Positions 9,062 through 17,844 of a stretch of DNA of 64,000 nt are shown piece after piece. Position numbers and translations under genes: made by a program. The stretch spans positions 186,001 through 250,000 of the forward strand of contig NZ_BMRE01000003.1 in NCBI RefSeq assembly GCF_014648475.1. Direction: 5' to 3'. The stretch's first letter is position 1. Every line of letters starts with the position of its first letter. Under the pieces are notes generated by a model that saw nothing but the letters and a program-made list of their open reading frames with translations, did not search any database and was not told where the DNA came from. This stretch comes from Lentzea flava. GTDB taxonomy: Bacteria > Actinomycetota > Actinomycetes > Mycobacteriales > Pseudonocardiaceae.

Positions 9062-11716
9062 TCAGAACGTGGCGTCGCGGAGCTGCCTCCGCGACGTCAC
9101 CCCGAGCTTGCCGAACACCTTGCGCAGGTGCCATTCCACGGTGCGTGGGCTGATGAACAGCCGCGTGCCGATCTCGGGGTTCGAGTACCCTTCGCGCGCC
9201 AGCCGAGCGATCTGGTACTCCTGCGCGGTCAGCTCGTCGGTGGGCTCGGCTGTGCGCTTGCGGGCCGTCTCGCCGGTGGCCTGCAGCTCACGCCAGGCCC
9301 GCTCGGCGAACGACTGCATCCCGCACGCCACAAGCATTTCGTGGGCCGTGCGGAGGTGGTCGCGAGCCTCGACGCGGTGGCCTTCGCGGCGCAACCACTC
9401 GCCGTACAGCAGGTGAGCACGGGCAAGTTCGGTCTTCAGCCCCGTGCGGGCGAAGCAGTCGATCGACTCCCGGAAGCCGTCAGGGGAACCGTTCAACGCG
9501 CGCAGACGAGCCTTGAGGCCCAACGACCAGCCGGTGTCGACCCATGCCGAAGACCGTTCCAACGCCTCGGAAACCAGCCCGGCGTCACCGGTGCGGGAGG
9601 CGGCCTCGGCGAGTTCGGCGGTGGCCAGTCCGCTGTAGACCAGGGCGTCGGAGTTGACCACGCGCGCCGCGGCGTCGCGGGCGAGGTCGTGCCGGCCCAG
9701 TCCGTTGTGGAGGATCGCGAGCGTCCAGTCCGCGATGACCGCCAGGCGTCCCTGGCCGTCCGCACGTGCTTGCGCGCCAACGGTGGTGGCCAGGTCCTCA
9801 CCGCGGTAGGCGGCCTGCAGCAGCACCGCGTAGGCGACCGGCGGCGTGCCGGTGACCTCGGAGATCCGCTGGTCCTCCTCGATCAACGCCTGCGCGGCCG
9901 CCGGTTCGCCCGCCAGGAGTTCGTTGTCCGCCAGGAAGTTCACCGCGAACTGCAGCTGCACCAGGGCACCGGCGTCGCGGGCCAGGCGGACCTGCTGCTG
10001 GGCGAACGCGTGGCGCGTCTCGAAGTCCCACATCTCCGTGGCGAGGATGCCGCCCGCGCGGTAGCCGAAGAGCCACGGCAGGCGCCTGATGTCCTCCGCG
10101 CCGACCTTCAAGGCGCGCACCTCGTCCAAGGCGCGGGTCATGTGCGGAACGGACGCCGCGTAGCCCGACGTGACGCGGGTGCTGAGCGCCTCCAGGACCA
10201 GGTCGATCGCGCACGGCGGGGTGCGCGGCGGCGGAGCGGTGCGGGCGGCGCCGGCCTGTGCGGACCCGGCCCAGATCGCCGCGGACAGCGCCTCCAGGTG
10301 CGTCTCGCGGGCGAGGTCGGCGTCGAACGGGGTGAGCCGGCTGGCCGCGCTGAACAGCAGGGGAGCGGCCTCGGCGACGCGGCGCTGGTCGAACGCGATG
10401 TGCCCGCGCAGGTGCTCGACCTCGGCGCTGCGGCGCTCGTCCGGGGGACCGGCCTCCACCGCCGACAGCAACCGCAGCGCGGCGTCCAGCGCACCCGCGT
10501 CACGCTTGGCGCGCGCGGCGGCGAGCTCGCGGGAGGCCCTGCGGCCGGGTTCCGGGGTGAGCACCGCCGCCTGTTCGAGGAACGCGGCCGCGGCGAGCAG
10601 CCCGCCGCGGGCCTGGGCGCGTGACGCGGTGTTCTCCAGATCGGCGGCGACCTCCTCGTCCGGTGACGTGGTGCCCTGGGCGCGGTGCCACGCGCGGCGG
10701 TCGGGGTCGATCGCGGGATCGGTCACGTCCGCCAGCGCCCGGTGCACGCGCTGACGGTCCACAGCGGACGCCGACCGGTACACGGCCGACCGCACCAGCG
10801 GGTGCCGGAACCGGATCCGCGCCCCGAACTCGATCAGCCCGGTCCCCAGCGCCGCCGCTGCCGGGTCCGCGCCCAGCCCGAGCAGCCCGGCCGCGCGCCA
10901 CAGCAGGGTCGCGTCCCCGAGCGGTTCGGCGGCCGCGGTCAGCATGAGCAGACGTGTGCCGGCGGGCAGCGGTTCGATCTGGCGGACGAAGCTCTGCTCG
11001 ATCCTGCTGGTCAGCGGCCCGGCGTCGAGCCCGTCGGCGATCTCGCGCGGCAGCTCCAGCAACGCGAGCGGGTTGCCGCGGGCCTCGGCGACGATCCGGT
11101 CGCGCACCCGGCCGTCCACCGGCCCCTTGATCACCGAGTCGAGCAACGCGCGGGCGTCCGCGTCGTCCAGACCCCGCACCAGGAGCTCCGGCAGCCCGTC
11201 GAGGTAGTCGTTGTCCTCGCGCAGCCCGAAGACCAGCACGATCCGTTCGGCGAGCAGCCTGCGCGCGACGAACCCGAGCACCGCCGACGACATCGAGTCG
11301 AGCCACTGCGCGTCGTCGACCAGGCACACCAGCGGCTGTTCGTCGGCGACCTCGGCGAGCAGCGTCAGCACCGCCAGACCGACCATGAACCGCGTCGGCC
11401 GAGGCCCGGACGCCATCCCGAACGCCGTGCCGAGCGCCTCGCGCTGGGGTGCGGGCAGCTTGTCGAGCCGGTCGAGGAACGGCACGCACAGCTGGTGCAG
11501 GCCCGCGTACGGGAACGCGCTCTCGGCCTCGACACCCGCTGCCCTGGTCACGCGGAACCCCGTGGCCCGCGCCGACACGTGGTCGAGCAGCGCGGTCTTG
11601 CCGATCCCTGCCTCGCCCCGCAGCACCAGCACCTGGCCCGCACCCGACTTGGCCTGCGTCAACAGGCGGTCCAGCGTTTCGCCCTCTGTGCGTCTGCCCA
11701 GGAGATCGTCCGACAC
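9062..11716 (-). CDS. LuxR-family AAA regulator (LAL type)
   Basis: An 884-residue transcription activator. I use the GTG at 11716 (VSDDLLGRRTEGETLDRLL); upstream in-frame residues run into the promoter of the divergent gene. An ATPase domain follows with Walker A GEAGIGKT at residues 34-41 and Walker B-like LVCLVDDAQWLDS. The middle is helical, TPR-like. The C-terminus (about 820-884) is a LuxR helix-turn-helix: LTAQEYQIARLAREGYSNPEI through SPRTVEWHLRKVFGKLGVTSRRQL. It faces the VOC gene at 11823 across about 106 bases, so it probably regulates that cluster, perhaps in response to a small ligand sensed by the ATPase domain. Confidence 0.93.
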   Translation of the reverse strand: MSDDLLGRRTEGETLDRLLTQAKSGAGQVLVLRGEAGIGKTALLDHVSARATGFRVTRAAGVEAESAFPYAGLHQLCVPFLDRLDKLPAPQREALGTAFGMASGPRPTRFMVGLAVLTLLAEVADEQPLVCLVDDAQWLDSMSSAVLGFVARRLLAERIVLVFGLREDNDYLDGLPELLVRGLDDADARALLDSVIKGPVDGRVRDRIVAEARGNPLALLELPREIADGLDAGPLTSRIEQSFVRQIEPLPAGTRLLMLTAAAEPLGDATLLWRAAGLLGLGADPAAAALGTGLIEFGARIRFRHPLVRSAVYRSASAVDRQRVHRALADVTDPAIDPDRRAWHRAQGTTSPDEEVAADLENTASRAQARGGLLAAAAFLEQAAVLTPEPGRRASRELAAARAKRDAGALDAALRLLSAVEAGPPDERRSAEVEHLRGHIAFDQRRVAEAAPLLFSAASRLTPFDADLARETHLEALSAAIWAGSAQAGAARTAPPPRTPPCAIDLVLEALSTRVTSGYAASVPHMTRALDEVRALKVGAEDIRRLPWLFGYRAGGILATEMWDFETRHAFAQQQVRLARDAGALVQLQFAVNFLADNELLAGEPAAAQALIEEDQRISEVTGTPPVAYAVLLQAAYRGEDLATTVGAQARADGQGRLAVIADWTLAILHNGLGRHDLARDAAARVVNSDALVYSGLATAELAEAASRTGDAGLVSEALERSSAWVDTGWSLGLKARLRALNGSPDGFRESIDCFARTGLKTELARAHLLYGEWLRREGHRVEARDHLRTAHEMLVACGMQSFAERAWRELQATGETARKRTAEPTDELTAQEYQIARLAREGYSNPEIGTRLFISPRTVEWHLRKVFGKLGVTSRRQLRDATF

Positions 11717-11822
11717 GGGCCCGAGCCTACGTGCCAGGGGGGACACCAGGGTGTTCCACGGGTTCGAAGGGGTCCCTGGCCGGAGCAGTCTCGGGTCATC
11801 GACGACGAAGGAGATGAACGAG

Positions 11823-12269
11823 ATGGACTTCAAGCTCGAGGTGGCGGTCATCCCGGTGGCGGACGTGGACCGCGCCCAGCACTTCTACAAGACGCTGGGC
11901 TGGCGCCTCGACGCCGACTTCACTGCCGAGGACGGGCTGCGCGTCGTGCAGCTCACCCCGCCGGGATCGGGCGCGTCGGTGATCTTCGGCAGCGGCGTCA
12001 CCGACGCCGAGCCGGGCAGCGCGCAGGGCCTGTACCTGATCGTCGACGACATCGTCGCCGCCCGTGAGGAACTGGCGAGCCGCGGTGTGCGGATCAGCGA
12101 GGTCTTCCACGACCAGGGTGGTGTCTTCCACCACGCGGGCACCACCGCGCGGGTCGAGGGGCCTGACCCGCAGCGCCGCAGCTACTCCTCCTACGCCTCG
12201 TTCAGCGACCCCGACGGCAACGGCTGGGTGCTGCAGGAGGTCACGACTCGCCTTCCCGGACGGGTGTGA
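11823..12269 (+). CDS. VOC-fold (glyoxalase/bleomycin-resistance-like) protein
   Basis: A 148-residue protein; the ATG at 11823 sits nine bases after AAGGAG, better than the ATG at 11814 which adjoins it. It opens FKLEVAVIPVADVDRAQHFY and ends DPDGNGWVLQEVTTRLPGR, with two babbab-type halves of the vicinal-oxygen-chelate fold. Its closest relative here is the gene at 13167, which shares the beginning and the ending, so the two are a duplication. Possible roles are a lyase, dioxygenase-like enzyme or binding protein; the sequence does not decide. It is divergent from the LuxR gene and overlaps the broken reductase. Confidence 0.85.
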   Translation: MDFKLEVAVIPVADVDRAQHFYKTLGWRLDADFTAEDGLRVVQLTPPGSGASVIFGSGVTDAEPGSAQGLYLIVDDIVAAREELASRGVRISEVFHDQGGVFHHAGTTARVEGPDPQRRSYSSYASFSDPDGNGWVLQEVTTRLPGRV

Positions 12270-13170
12270 TGAACTCCTACGACGTGATCGTCATCGGTGG
12301 CGGATCACCCGGCGAGCACTTCGCCGCCGCCGTCGCCGGCGGAGGACTGCGGGTGGCGATCATCGAGCGCGAGCTGCTCGACGGCCCACAGGCCGGGGCC
12401 GAAGTTCATCGTGGCGTCCGTGGCGATGCCGCGCGGATCCGGTTCGACGCCAACGGTTTCGAGCCCTATGCCCTCGACCCGCGGCCGCCTGCCGGTGGCG
12501 ACGAGGAGCTGAGGCGACGAGTGTCGAGGTCCGAGGTCGCCCTCGTCGAGGGTGCGGACCGGCTGCTGCCACGTGAGCCGGAGGCGACCGGCCGCGCGCT
12601 CGGCGAGGAACTGACCGCGGACGGTGTCGAGTTGCACCTCGGCGTGCACGCCACCGCGGCCCGTTCCGAGAACGACGAGTACGTGCTCGACCTCCCGGAC
12701 GGCACGCGGTTGCGCGGCGACAAGGCGACGTGACCGGCCAGTGGAACCTCACCCACGCCGGCAAGTACCAGGGCCGGGTCGCCGCCGCGAACATCCTCGG
12801 CCACGACACCGAGGTGAACTACGACGCCGTCCCGCGGGTGGTGTTCACCGACCCGCAGGTGGCCGCAGTCGGTGCGGCAGAAGGAAAGTACACCGCAACC
12901 GTCCACCTGTCCGGCGTCGCGCGCACGGCCACCTACACCCGTGAGTACGCCACGCGGCCCGGCTTCCTGACCCTCGTCTCCGACGGCGAAGTCCTCACGG
13001 GCGCCCACGCCGTCGGCCCCGAGGCGGGCGAGTGGCTCCAGCAGGCCACCCTCGCGATCCGCGCGAAGGTCCCGCTGTCCGTGTTGCTCGACGTCATCCA
13101 ACCGTTCCCCACCTTCTCCGAGGCGTTCCTCAACGCCCTCCGCGATCTGGCAAAGGAAGCAGCGAAGTGA
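12269..13170 (+). pseudogene. Broken flavin disulfide-reductase-family oxidoreductase
   Basis: Parts of one pyridine-nucleotide-disulfide oxidoreductase (mercuric reductase/lipoamide dehydrogenase type) are recognisable but rearranged. The FAD motif VIVIGGGSPGEHF opens it (12269-12379). The redox CxxxxC segment and the front of the NAD domain are absent. The block VALVEGADRLLPREP to LPDGTRLRGDK (about 12509-12726) is in the forward frame, then a stop falls at 12731-12733. The dimerisation part (TGQWNLTHAGKYQGRVAAANIL through FPTFSEAFLNALRDL, 12730-13170) continues in a different frame. The segment that should join the last two parts lies upstream in reverse (12380-12508). Not functional as an oxidoreductase. 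Confidence 0.85.
12380..12508 (-). other. Inverted internal fragment of the broken oxidoreductase
   Basis: Read on the minus strand, these 43 codons begin LLVATGRRPRVEGIGLETVG, then a VEPDPRGIATD stretch, and end GPGLWAV. In the family this piece follows the strand ending RLRGDK and precedes the GDVTGQWN segment. Exactly that piece is missing at the junction near 12726, where the forward gene reads GDK then a shifted frame. The fragment has therefore been cut out, inverted and left about 220 bases upstream. Confidence 0.85.
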
Positions 13171-13763
13171 AGAAGCTCGCAGAGATCGACATGAAGCTCG
13201 AGGTCACCGTCATCCCCGTCACGGACGTGGAGCGCGCCAAGGAGTTCTACAGCCGCCTCGGCTGGAGGCTCGACGTCACGCCGCCGTGGGTCGTGCAGTT
13301 CACCCCCCACGGCTCCGACACGTCCATCCACTTCGGTGAGGGCGTCACGACCGCGGAACCCGGTTCAGGACGGCACTTCCTCGTCGTCTCGGACATCGTG
13401 GAGACGCACGAGGCCCTGCTCGCCGCCGGAATCAAGGTCGGTCCGCTCTACCACGGCGGCCCGGACGGCCCGGTCGAGGGCGCGGACCCCGAGCGCCGCA
13501 GTTACTTCACCCGCGCGGAATTCGCGGATCCGGACGGCAACACGTGGATCCTGCAGGAGGTGACCACGCGTCTGCCCGGCCGGGTCGACGCCGACGACAC
13601 GTCCTACGGGTCGATCGCCGACCTCGCGTCGGCGTTGCGCAGGGCCGCTCTGGCCCACGGCGAGCACGAGAAGCGCAACGGCGGGGAGTACGACGAGAAC
13701 TGGCCCGACTGGTACGCCGAGTACCTGGTGAAGGAGCAGACGGGCGAGGAGCTGCCGCGCTAG
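13167..13763 (+). CDS. VOC-fold protein with C-terminal extension
   Basis: A 198-residue relative of the protein at 11823: MKLEVTVIPVTDVERAKEFY near the start and DPDGNTWILQEVTTRLPGR at about residue 135. The GTG at 13167 has AAGGAAG seven bases upstream; an internal ATG at 13191 is an alternative. After the VOC domain comes a 58-residue tail ending NWPDWYAEYLVKEQTGEELPR, a helical extension often seen on such proteins. The GTG overlaps the end of the broken reductase, so all three belonged to one operon. Its stop codon is the TAG of the second fold-back element. Confidence 0.85.
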   Translation: MKKLAEIDMKLEVTVIPVTDVERAKEFYSRLGWRLDVTPPWVVQFTPHGSDTSIHFGEGVTTAEPGSGRHFLVVSDIVETHEALLAAGIKVGPLYHGGPDGPVEGADPERRSYFTRAEFADPDGNTWILQEVTTRLPGRVDADDTSYGSIADLASALRRAALAHGEHEKRNGGEYDENWPDWYAEYLVKEQTGEELPR

Positions 13764-13926
13764 TGGTGTGGCTCGGAACGTTGCCGGGGGAATTCGCGGT
13801 CAGACGGGTGCATCGCGGCACCGCCCCCACGTCCTCGTACTGGTTGTACGGGGGCGTGGGGGCGGTGCCGCGAGGTGCCCTGCTGAGCGTGGATTACCTC
13901 GCCAACGTTCCGAGACGCGCCACTAG
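13760..13926. repeat. 167-bp fold-back element, copy 2 (inverted)
   Basis: By eye, base-for-base identical to 8891-9057 when reverse-complemented, including both CTAG ends. It again begins at a gene's stop codon (the VOC gene at 13167). The two copies enclose 4,702 bases. Identity over 167 bases of non-coding DNA points to recent movement or to gene conversion between the copies. Confidence 0.9.
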
Positions 13927-14039
13927 GTCGCGGGGTGTCACGAAGAACAAGCGCGCTTTGTGCTGCCACTAGGGGTCGTCCCTGATGTGAACGCGCGCAG
14001 TCGCGGCCTACCTTTCGTGCCAACGCGAGGGAGGCCGCG

Positions 14040-15008
14040 ATGAAGGCGATCGTCCAGGACAGATACGGCTCGGCGGACGTGCTGGAGCTGCGCGAGGTCG
14101 ACCGGCCCGTGCCGGGCGCCGGTGAGGTGCTCGTGCGGGTGCGGGCGTCGTCGGTGAACGCCGCCGACTGGCACGTGATGCGGGGCGACCCGTACTTCGC
14201 GCGGCTGTTCCTGGGGTTGCGCGGGCCGAAGACGCGGATCCGCGGTCTCGACTTCGCGGGTGTGGTCGAGGCGGTCGGGCCTGGGGTGAACGGGCTGCTG
14301 CGGGCGGGGGACGAGGTGTTCGGTGAGGTCGAGGGGTCCTTCGCCGAGTACGTGTGCGTGTCGCAGGACCGGGTGGAACGCAAGCCGTCGAACCTGACGT
14401 TCGAGCAGGCGGCGACGCTGCCGCTGGCGGGCAACACCGCGTGGCTGGGGCTGCGCGAGCTGCAGGCCGGGCAGAAGGTGCTGATCAACGGTGCGTCCGG
14501 CGGGGTCGGGCTGATGGCGGTGCAGATCGCCAAGGCGCGCAAGGCTGTTGTCACCGGCGTGTGCAGCACGCGCAACGTGGAGCAGGTGCGTTCGGCCGGT
14601 GCGGACCACGTGATCGACTACACGGCTGAGGACTTCGCTCGCGGCGGCGAGCGGTACGACCTGGTCTTCGACCTCGTGGGCAACCGGTCGATGAGCGAGC
14701 TGCGGGGTGTGCTGACCCCGGACGGGACGCTCGTGCTGTCCGGGGGAGGCAGCTTCACCGGCGGCGCGTTGTTCGGGCCGTACCGGCTGATCATCCAGGG
14801 CAAGGTGCTCGCGCCGTTCGCCCGGCAGCGGATCGTGGTGCTGGAAGCCAAGCCCGGCAAGGAGAACCTGGCCGCGCTGCGCGAGCTCGCCGAGTCGGGG
14901 AAGCTGGTGCCGGTGATCGAGCGGACGTATCCGCTGACCGACGCGCCCGACGCGATCCGGCACGTCGAGAAGGAGCACGCGCGGGCGAAGGTCGTGGTCA
15001 CCGCCTGA
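14040..15008 (+). CDS. NAD(P)-dependent MDR oxidoreductase (quinone-reductase-like)
   Basis: A 322-residue zinc-independent medium-chain dehydrogenase/reductase. It starts MKAIVQDRYGSADVLELREV, has the GroES-like half with VNAADWHVMRGDP and the nucleotide-binding motif INGASGGVGLMAVQIAKA at about residue 150, then STRNVEQVRSAGADHVIDY, which contacts cofactor phosphate in relatives. Zinc-ligand cysteines are missing, as expected for quinone oxidoreductase/enoyl reductase-like members. It lies just outside the second fold-back element and is probably monocistronic; substrate unknown. Confidence 0.88.
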   Translation: MKAIVQDRYGSADVLELREVDRPVPGAGEVLVRVRASSVNAADWHVMRGDPYFARLFLGLRGPKTRIRGLDFAGVVEAVGPGVNGLLRAGDEVFGEVEGSFAEYVCVSQDRVERKPSNLTFEQAATLPLAGNTAWLGLRELQAGQKVLINGASGGVGLMAVQIAKARKAVVTGVCSTRNVEQVRSAGADHVIDYTAEDFARGGERYDLVFDLVGNRSMSELRGVLTPDGTLVLSGGGSFTGGALFGPYRLIIQGKVLAPFARQRIVVLEAKPGKENLAALRELAESGKLVPVIERTYPLTDAPDAIRHVEKEHARAKVVVTA

Positions 15009-15055
15009 TCGGAAATTGCGTGGCGCCGCGCGGGCCCAACGACCACTATCCGCGC

Positions 15056-16537
15056 ATGGTCGAGGTTCGAGTCAGCGGCGGAATGGTTCGGGGCGCGATG
15101 GAATCGGGCGTCGCGGTGTTCCGCGGCATCCCGTTCGCCGCGCCCCCGGTCGGTGCTCTGCGCTTCGCCGCACCCCACCCGGCGCCCGAGTGGGAGGGCG
15201 TGCGGGAGGCGCTGGCCTTCGGACCGCCGCCACCGCAGCCGGGCATCTTCGGCATGGACCGGATGGGCGCCGTCGGTGACGACTGGCTCACCGTGAACGT
15301 CTGGTCGCCGGACATCACCGCTGATCTCCCCGTCATGGTGTGGATCCAGGGCGGTGCCTACGTGTTCGGCACCTCCGGCCTCCCCGAGTACGACGGCACG
15401 CGCCTCACCGAGGACGGCGTGGTGGTCGTGACGTTCAACTACCGCGTCGGCATCGAGGGCTTCGCGCACGTCGAGGGCGCGCCGCCGAACCGGGGCCTGC
15501 TGGACCAGGTCGCCGCCCTGGAGTGGGTGCGCGACAACATCAGCGCGTTCGGCGGCGACCCCGGCCGGGTCACGATCTTCGGCCAGTCCGCGGGCGGTGG
15601 CTCGGTCGCCGCCCTGCTCGCGATGCCGCGTGCGGCAGGGCTCTTCCACCGCGCGATCGCCTGCAGCGTGCCCGGCCCGTTCTTCACGCCGGAGCTGGCC
15701 GCGGACGTCGCGGCCGCCTGCGCCGCCGAACTGGGCCTGCTGCCCGCCGAACTGTCCACTGTGGAGCCGGAGCTGCTCGCGACCGTGTGCGACGAGATCC
15801 TGGCCAAGATCGGGCAGTTCACCGGGCGGTGGGGCCAGGCGGCGCACAAGCAGGTCCCGTTCGCGCCGGTCGTCGACGGCGAGATCCTCCCGGTCACCCC
15901 GTGGGAGGCGGTCGCCGCCGGCGCGGCGAAGGACGTCGAGCTGATCGTCGGCCACACGCGGCACGAGCAGCGCATCCTCACCATGATCGACGGCATGCTC
16001 GGCGAGGTGACCGAGGAGCACGCGGCCACCGCGCTGGACGTCTTCGCGCCCGGCAGGGACGGCGCCCGCCGCTACCGCGAGAGCTTCCCGGACGCGGGCC
16101 CGGACGAGCTGTACGAGCTGGTCTGCTCGGACTGGCTGTTCCGGATGCCGTCGTTGCGGCTGGCGGAGGCCCAGGTCGCGGCGGGAGGCAAGGCTCACGT
16201 GTACGTGCTGGCCTGGCCCGCGCCCGGCATGGGCGGCGTGCTGGGCGCGTGCCACGGTCTCGACGTGCCGCTGATGTTCGGCAACCTCGACCGCGGGCAG
16301 CCCGCGATGCTGATCGGTGACGTGACGCCGGAAGCGCAGGCACTGTCGGACCGCCTGCGTGGCGCGTGGACGGCGTTCGCGACCAGCGGCGATCCCGGCT
16401 GGCCCGCCTACTCGGCCGATCGCCTGACGCGGGTCTTCGACGTCGAGGACCAGGTGACCGCGTACCCAGAGGAGGAGTCCCGGCGGATCTGGCAGGACCA
16501 CCGGTTCGTGCCCATTTCCGCTGATCTGCGAAGTTGA
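15056..16537 (+). CDS. Type-B carboxylesterase
   Basis: A 493-residue cytoplasmic member of the carboxylesterase/cholinesterase family. The nucleophile Ser is in TIFGQSAGGGSV (about residue 183), the oxyanion-hole strand is WIQGGAYVFGTSG, and FRGIPFAAPPVGALRF is the family opening. The catalytic His is probably in GACHGLDVPLMFGNLD near residue 400. I take the ATG at 15056 (MVEVRVSGG); a GTG at 15020 would add 12 residues. No signal peptide. It hydrolyses ester bonds; the acyl and alcohol partners are not predictable. It stands 47 bases after the MDR gene and may be co-transcribed. Confidence 0.88.
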   Translation: MVEVRVSGGMVRGAMESGVAVFRGIPFAAPPVGALRFAAPHPAPEWEGVREALAFGPPPPQPGIFGMDRMGAVGDDWLTVNVWSPDITADLPVMVWIQGGAYVFGTSGLPEYDGTRLTEDGVVVVTFNYRVGIEGFAHVEGAPPNRGLLDQVAALEWVRDNISAFGGDPGRVTIFGQSAGGGSVAALLAMPRAAGLFHRAIACSVPGPFFTPELAADVAAACAAELGLLPAELSTVEPELLATVCDEILAKIGQFTGRWGQAAHKQVPFAPVVDGEILPVTPWEAVAAGAAKDVELIVGHTRHEQRILTMIDGMLGEVTEEHAATALDVFAPGRDGARRYRESFPDAGPDELYELVCSDWLFRMPSLRLAEAQVAAGGKAHVYVLAWPAPGMGGVLGACHGLDVPLMFGNLDRGQPAMLIGDVTPEAQALSDRLRGAWTAFATSGDPGWPAYSADRLTRVFDVEDQVTAYPEEESRRIWQDHRFVPISADLRS

Positions 16538-16564
16538 TCTACCCATTGGCGCTAGTTTGCGGCC

Positions 16565-16879
16565 ATGGATGGATTCGCCGTCGAAGTGACCAACCTCGTT
16601 GAGGCCGCGAAGACGCTGGAATCGCACGTCGCGGGTTCGCTCGACTCGGTGCACGGGTGGATCTCGGGCGCCCTGGAGAAGGAGAACGAGGCCTTCCTCA
16701 GCGGCGACGACCACGGGCCCGGTGGCAGGTACCTGTTCGACCAGGTCGGCACCGAGTTCCGGATCACCGCCGAGTTCATGAAGCGCCTGGCGGCGGACAA
16801 CAGCGAGACCGTGCGGCTCGCCGCCGGCGCCCTGCGCGAGATCGCCCAGAGGTACCGAGAGGCGGATGGTCAGGCATGA
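16565..16879 (+). CDS. Small helical type VII-associated protein
   Basis: A 104-residue, almost wholly helical protein without a signal peptide (MDGFAVEVTNLVEAAKTLES...). Length and heptad pattern are those of WXG100-like/ESX-associated proteins, though the central WxG is only approximated by GWISGALEKENEAF. Its stop overlaps the next start, and it leads a cluster with a WxG-bearing larger protein and a YbaB-like protein. It may pair with the protein at 16876 as a secreted heterodimer. Confidence 0.65.
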   Translation: MDGFAVEVTNLVEAAKTLESHVAGSLDSVHGWISGALEKENEAFLSGDDHGPGGRYLFDQVGTEFRITAEFMKRLAADNSETVRLAAGALREIAQRYREADGQA

Positions 16880-17844
16880 GTTTCGAGGGGCACTTCGACG
16901 CGAACGTCGAGGACGACGGCGAGTGGCGCCGGGCCGTCGAGCAGCTCGGCCCGGCGATGATGCAGCTTCTCTCCGTCTACGCGGACTTCGAGGGTGAAGA
17001 GGACCAGCTCCCGAACTACATCCCGCGCATGGAGGAGATGTTCCGGCTCTTCGCCTCCGGGTCCCAGCACCCGGCCGACGAGATCGCCAAGGCGATGCGC
17101 GCCGGCCGTGACCTGATGATCGCGGTGAAGGAGAAGCACCTCGCGGACGTGAAGACCTACGTCGGCGAGTGGCACGGAGCCGCGGCGGAGCAGTTCGAGG
17201 TGTACCTGAACTCCATGACCCTGGCGATCAGGAGGTACGAGGACGCCCTCGACGCGATCGCCGTCCTGGTGGAGGCCTACCGCGGCCTGGTCGTCGCGAT
17301 GCGCAAGGACGTGGTGGCCATGGTGCAGCGCGTCTTCTCCGGCCTCGAGGCGGCGGAACAGGCCCAGCTCAAGATCAGCCTGGCGATCGCGACCGCCTTC
17401 GTCGCCGCGATCGGCTCCGTGGTGACCGGCGGCGCCGCGACGGGACTGGCGGTCGAGGCGCTGTCCGGCACCATCGGCGTCTCGATGGAGCAGATCGGGG
17501 CGTCCGACGAGTTCCACGTCCTGGCGAGCATGGTGGATCAGGGCGAGCAGATCATCGAAGAGGTGCGCCACGCGCGCAAGAAGATCGAGGCGGGTTTCCG
17601 CGCCGTGACCGAGTCGATGATCGGGTCGCACATGGAGGAGACGCGGCCCCCGCGTCCGGAGATCGTGACGGCGCCGAGCTTCGACCCGAAGGACTTCGGG
17701 CTGCCCGAGGAGTACCAGCGCGGCCACCAGCTGCCCGCACCGGGCGGCCCGCTGGTCGAGCAGCCGCCGAAGGACACCGGTCCGGACAGCGACATCGACG
17801 ACGAGACCGGCCTGGACGTCTACCCGGAGCAGGTGATGCGATGA
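16876..17844 (+). CDS. Large WXG/PPE-like type VII substrate candidate
   Basis: A 322-residue protein. Residues 1-160 are helical with a WxG turn in YVGEWHGAAAEQFEVYL (about residue 100), as in WXG100/PPE-like T7SS substrates. Residues about 170-215 contain a Gly/Ala-rich hydrophobic hairpin (AIATAFVAAIGSVVTGGAATG) that could enter a membrane. The last 80 residues are Pro/Asp rich and likely disordered. Coupled by 4-base overlaps to both neighbours. Secretion is inferred from the fold and context; no core ESX machinery is nearby. Confidence 0.65.
   Translation: MSFEGHFDANVEDDGEWRRAVEQLGPAMMQLLSVYADFEGEEDQLPNYIPRMEEMFRLFASGSQHPADEIAKAMRAGRDLMIAVKEKHLADVKTYVGEWHGAAAEQFEVYLNSMTLAIRRYEDALDAIAVLVEAYRGLVVAMRKDVVAMVQRVFSGLEAAEQAQLKISLAIATAFVAAIGSVVTGGAATGLAVEALSGTIGVSMEQIGASDEFHVLASMVDQGEQIIEEVRHARKKIEAGFRAVTESMIGSHMEETRPPRPEIVTAPSFDPKDFGLPEEYQRGHQLPAPGGPLVEQPPKDTGPDSDIDDETGLDVYPEQVMR

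Noticed and set aside
12266..13170. Two separate small genes (12266-12733 and 12730-13170)
   Set aside because: Both are pieces of one flavoprotein with its middle segment missing or inverted, so they are treated as one pseudogene.
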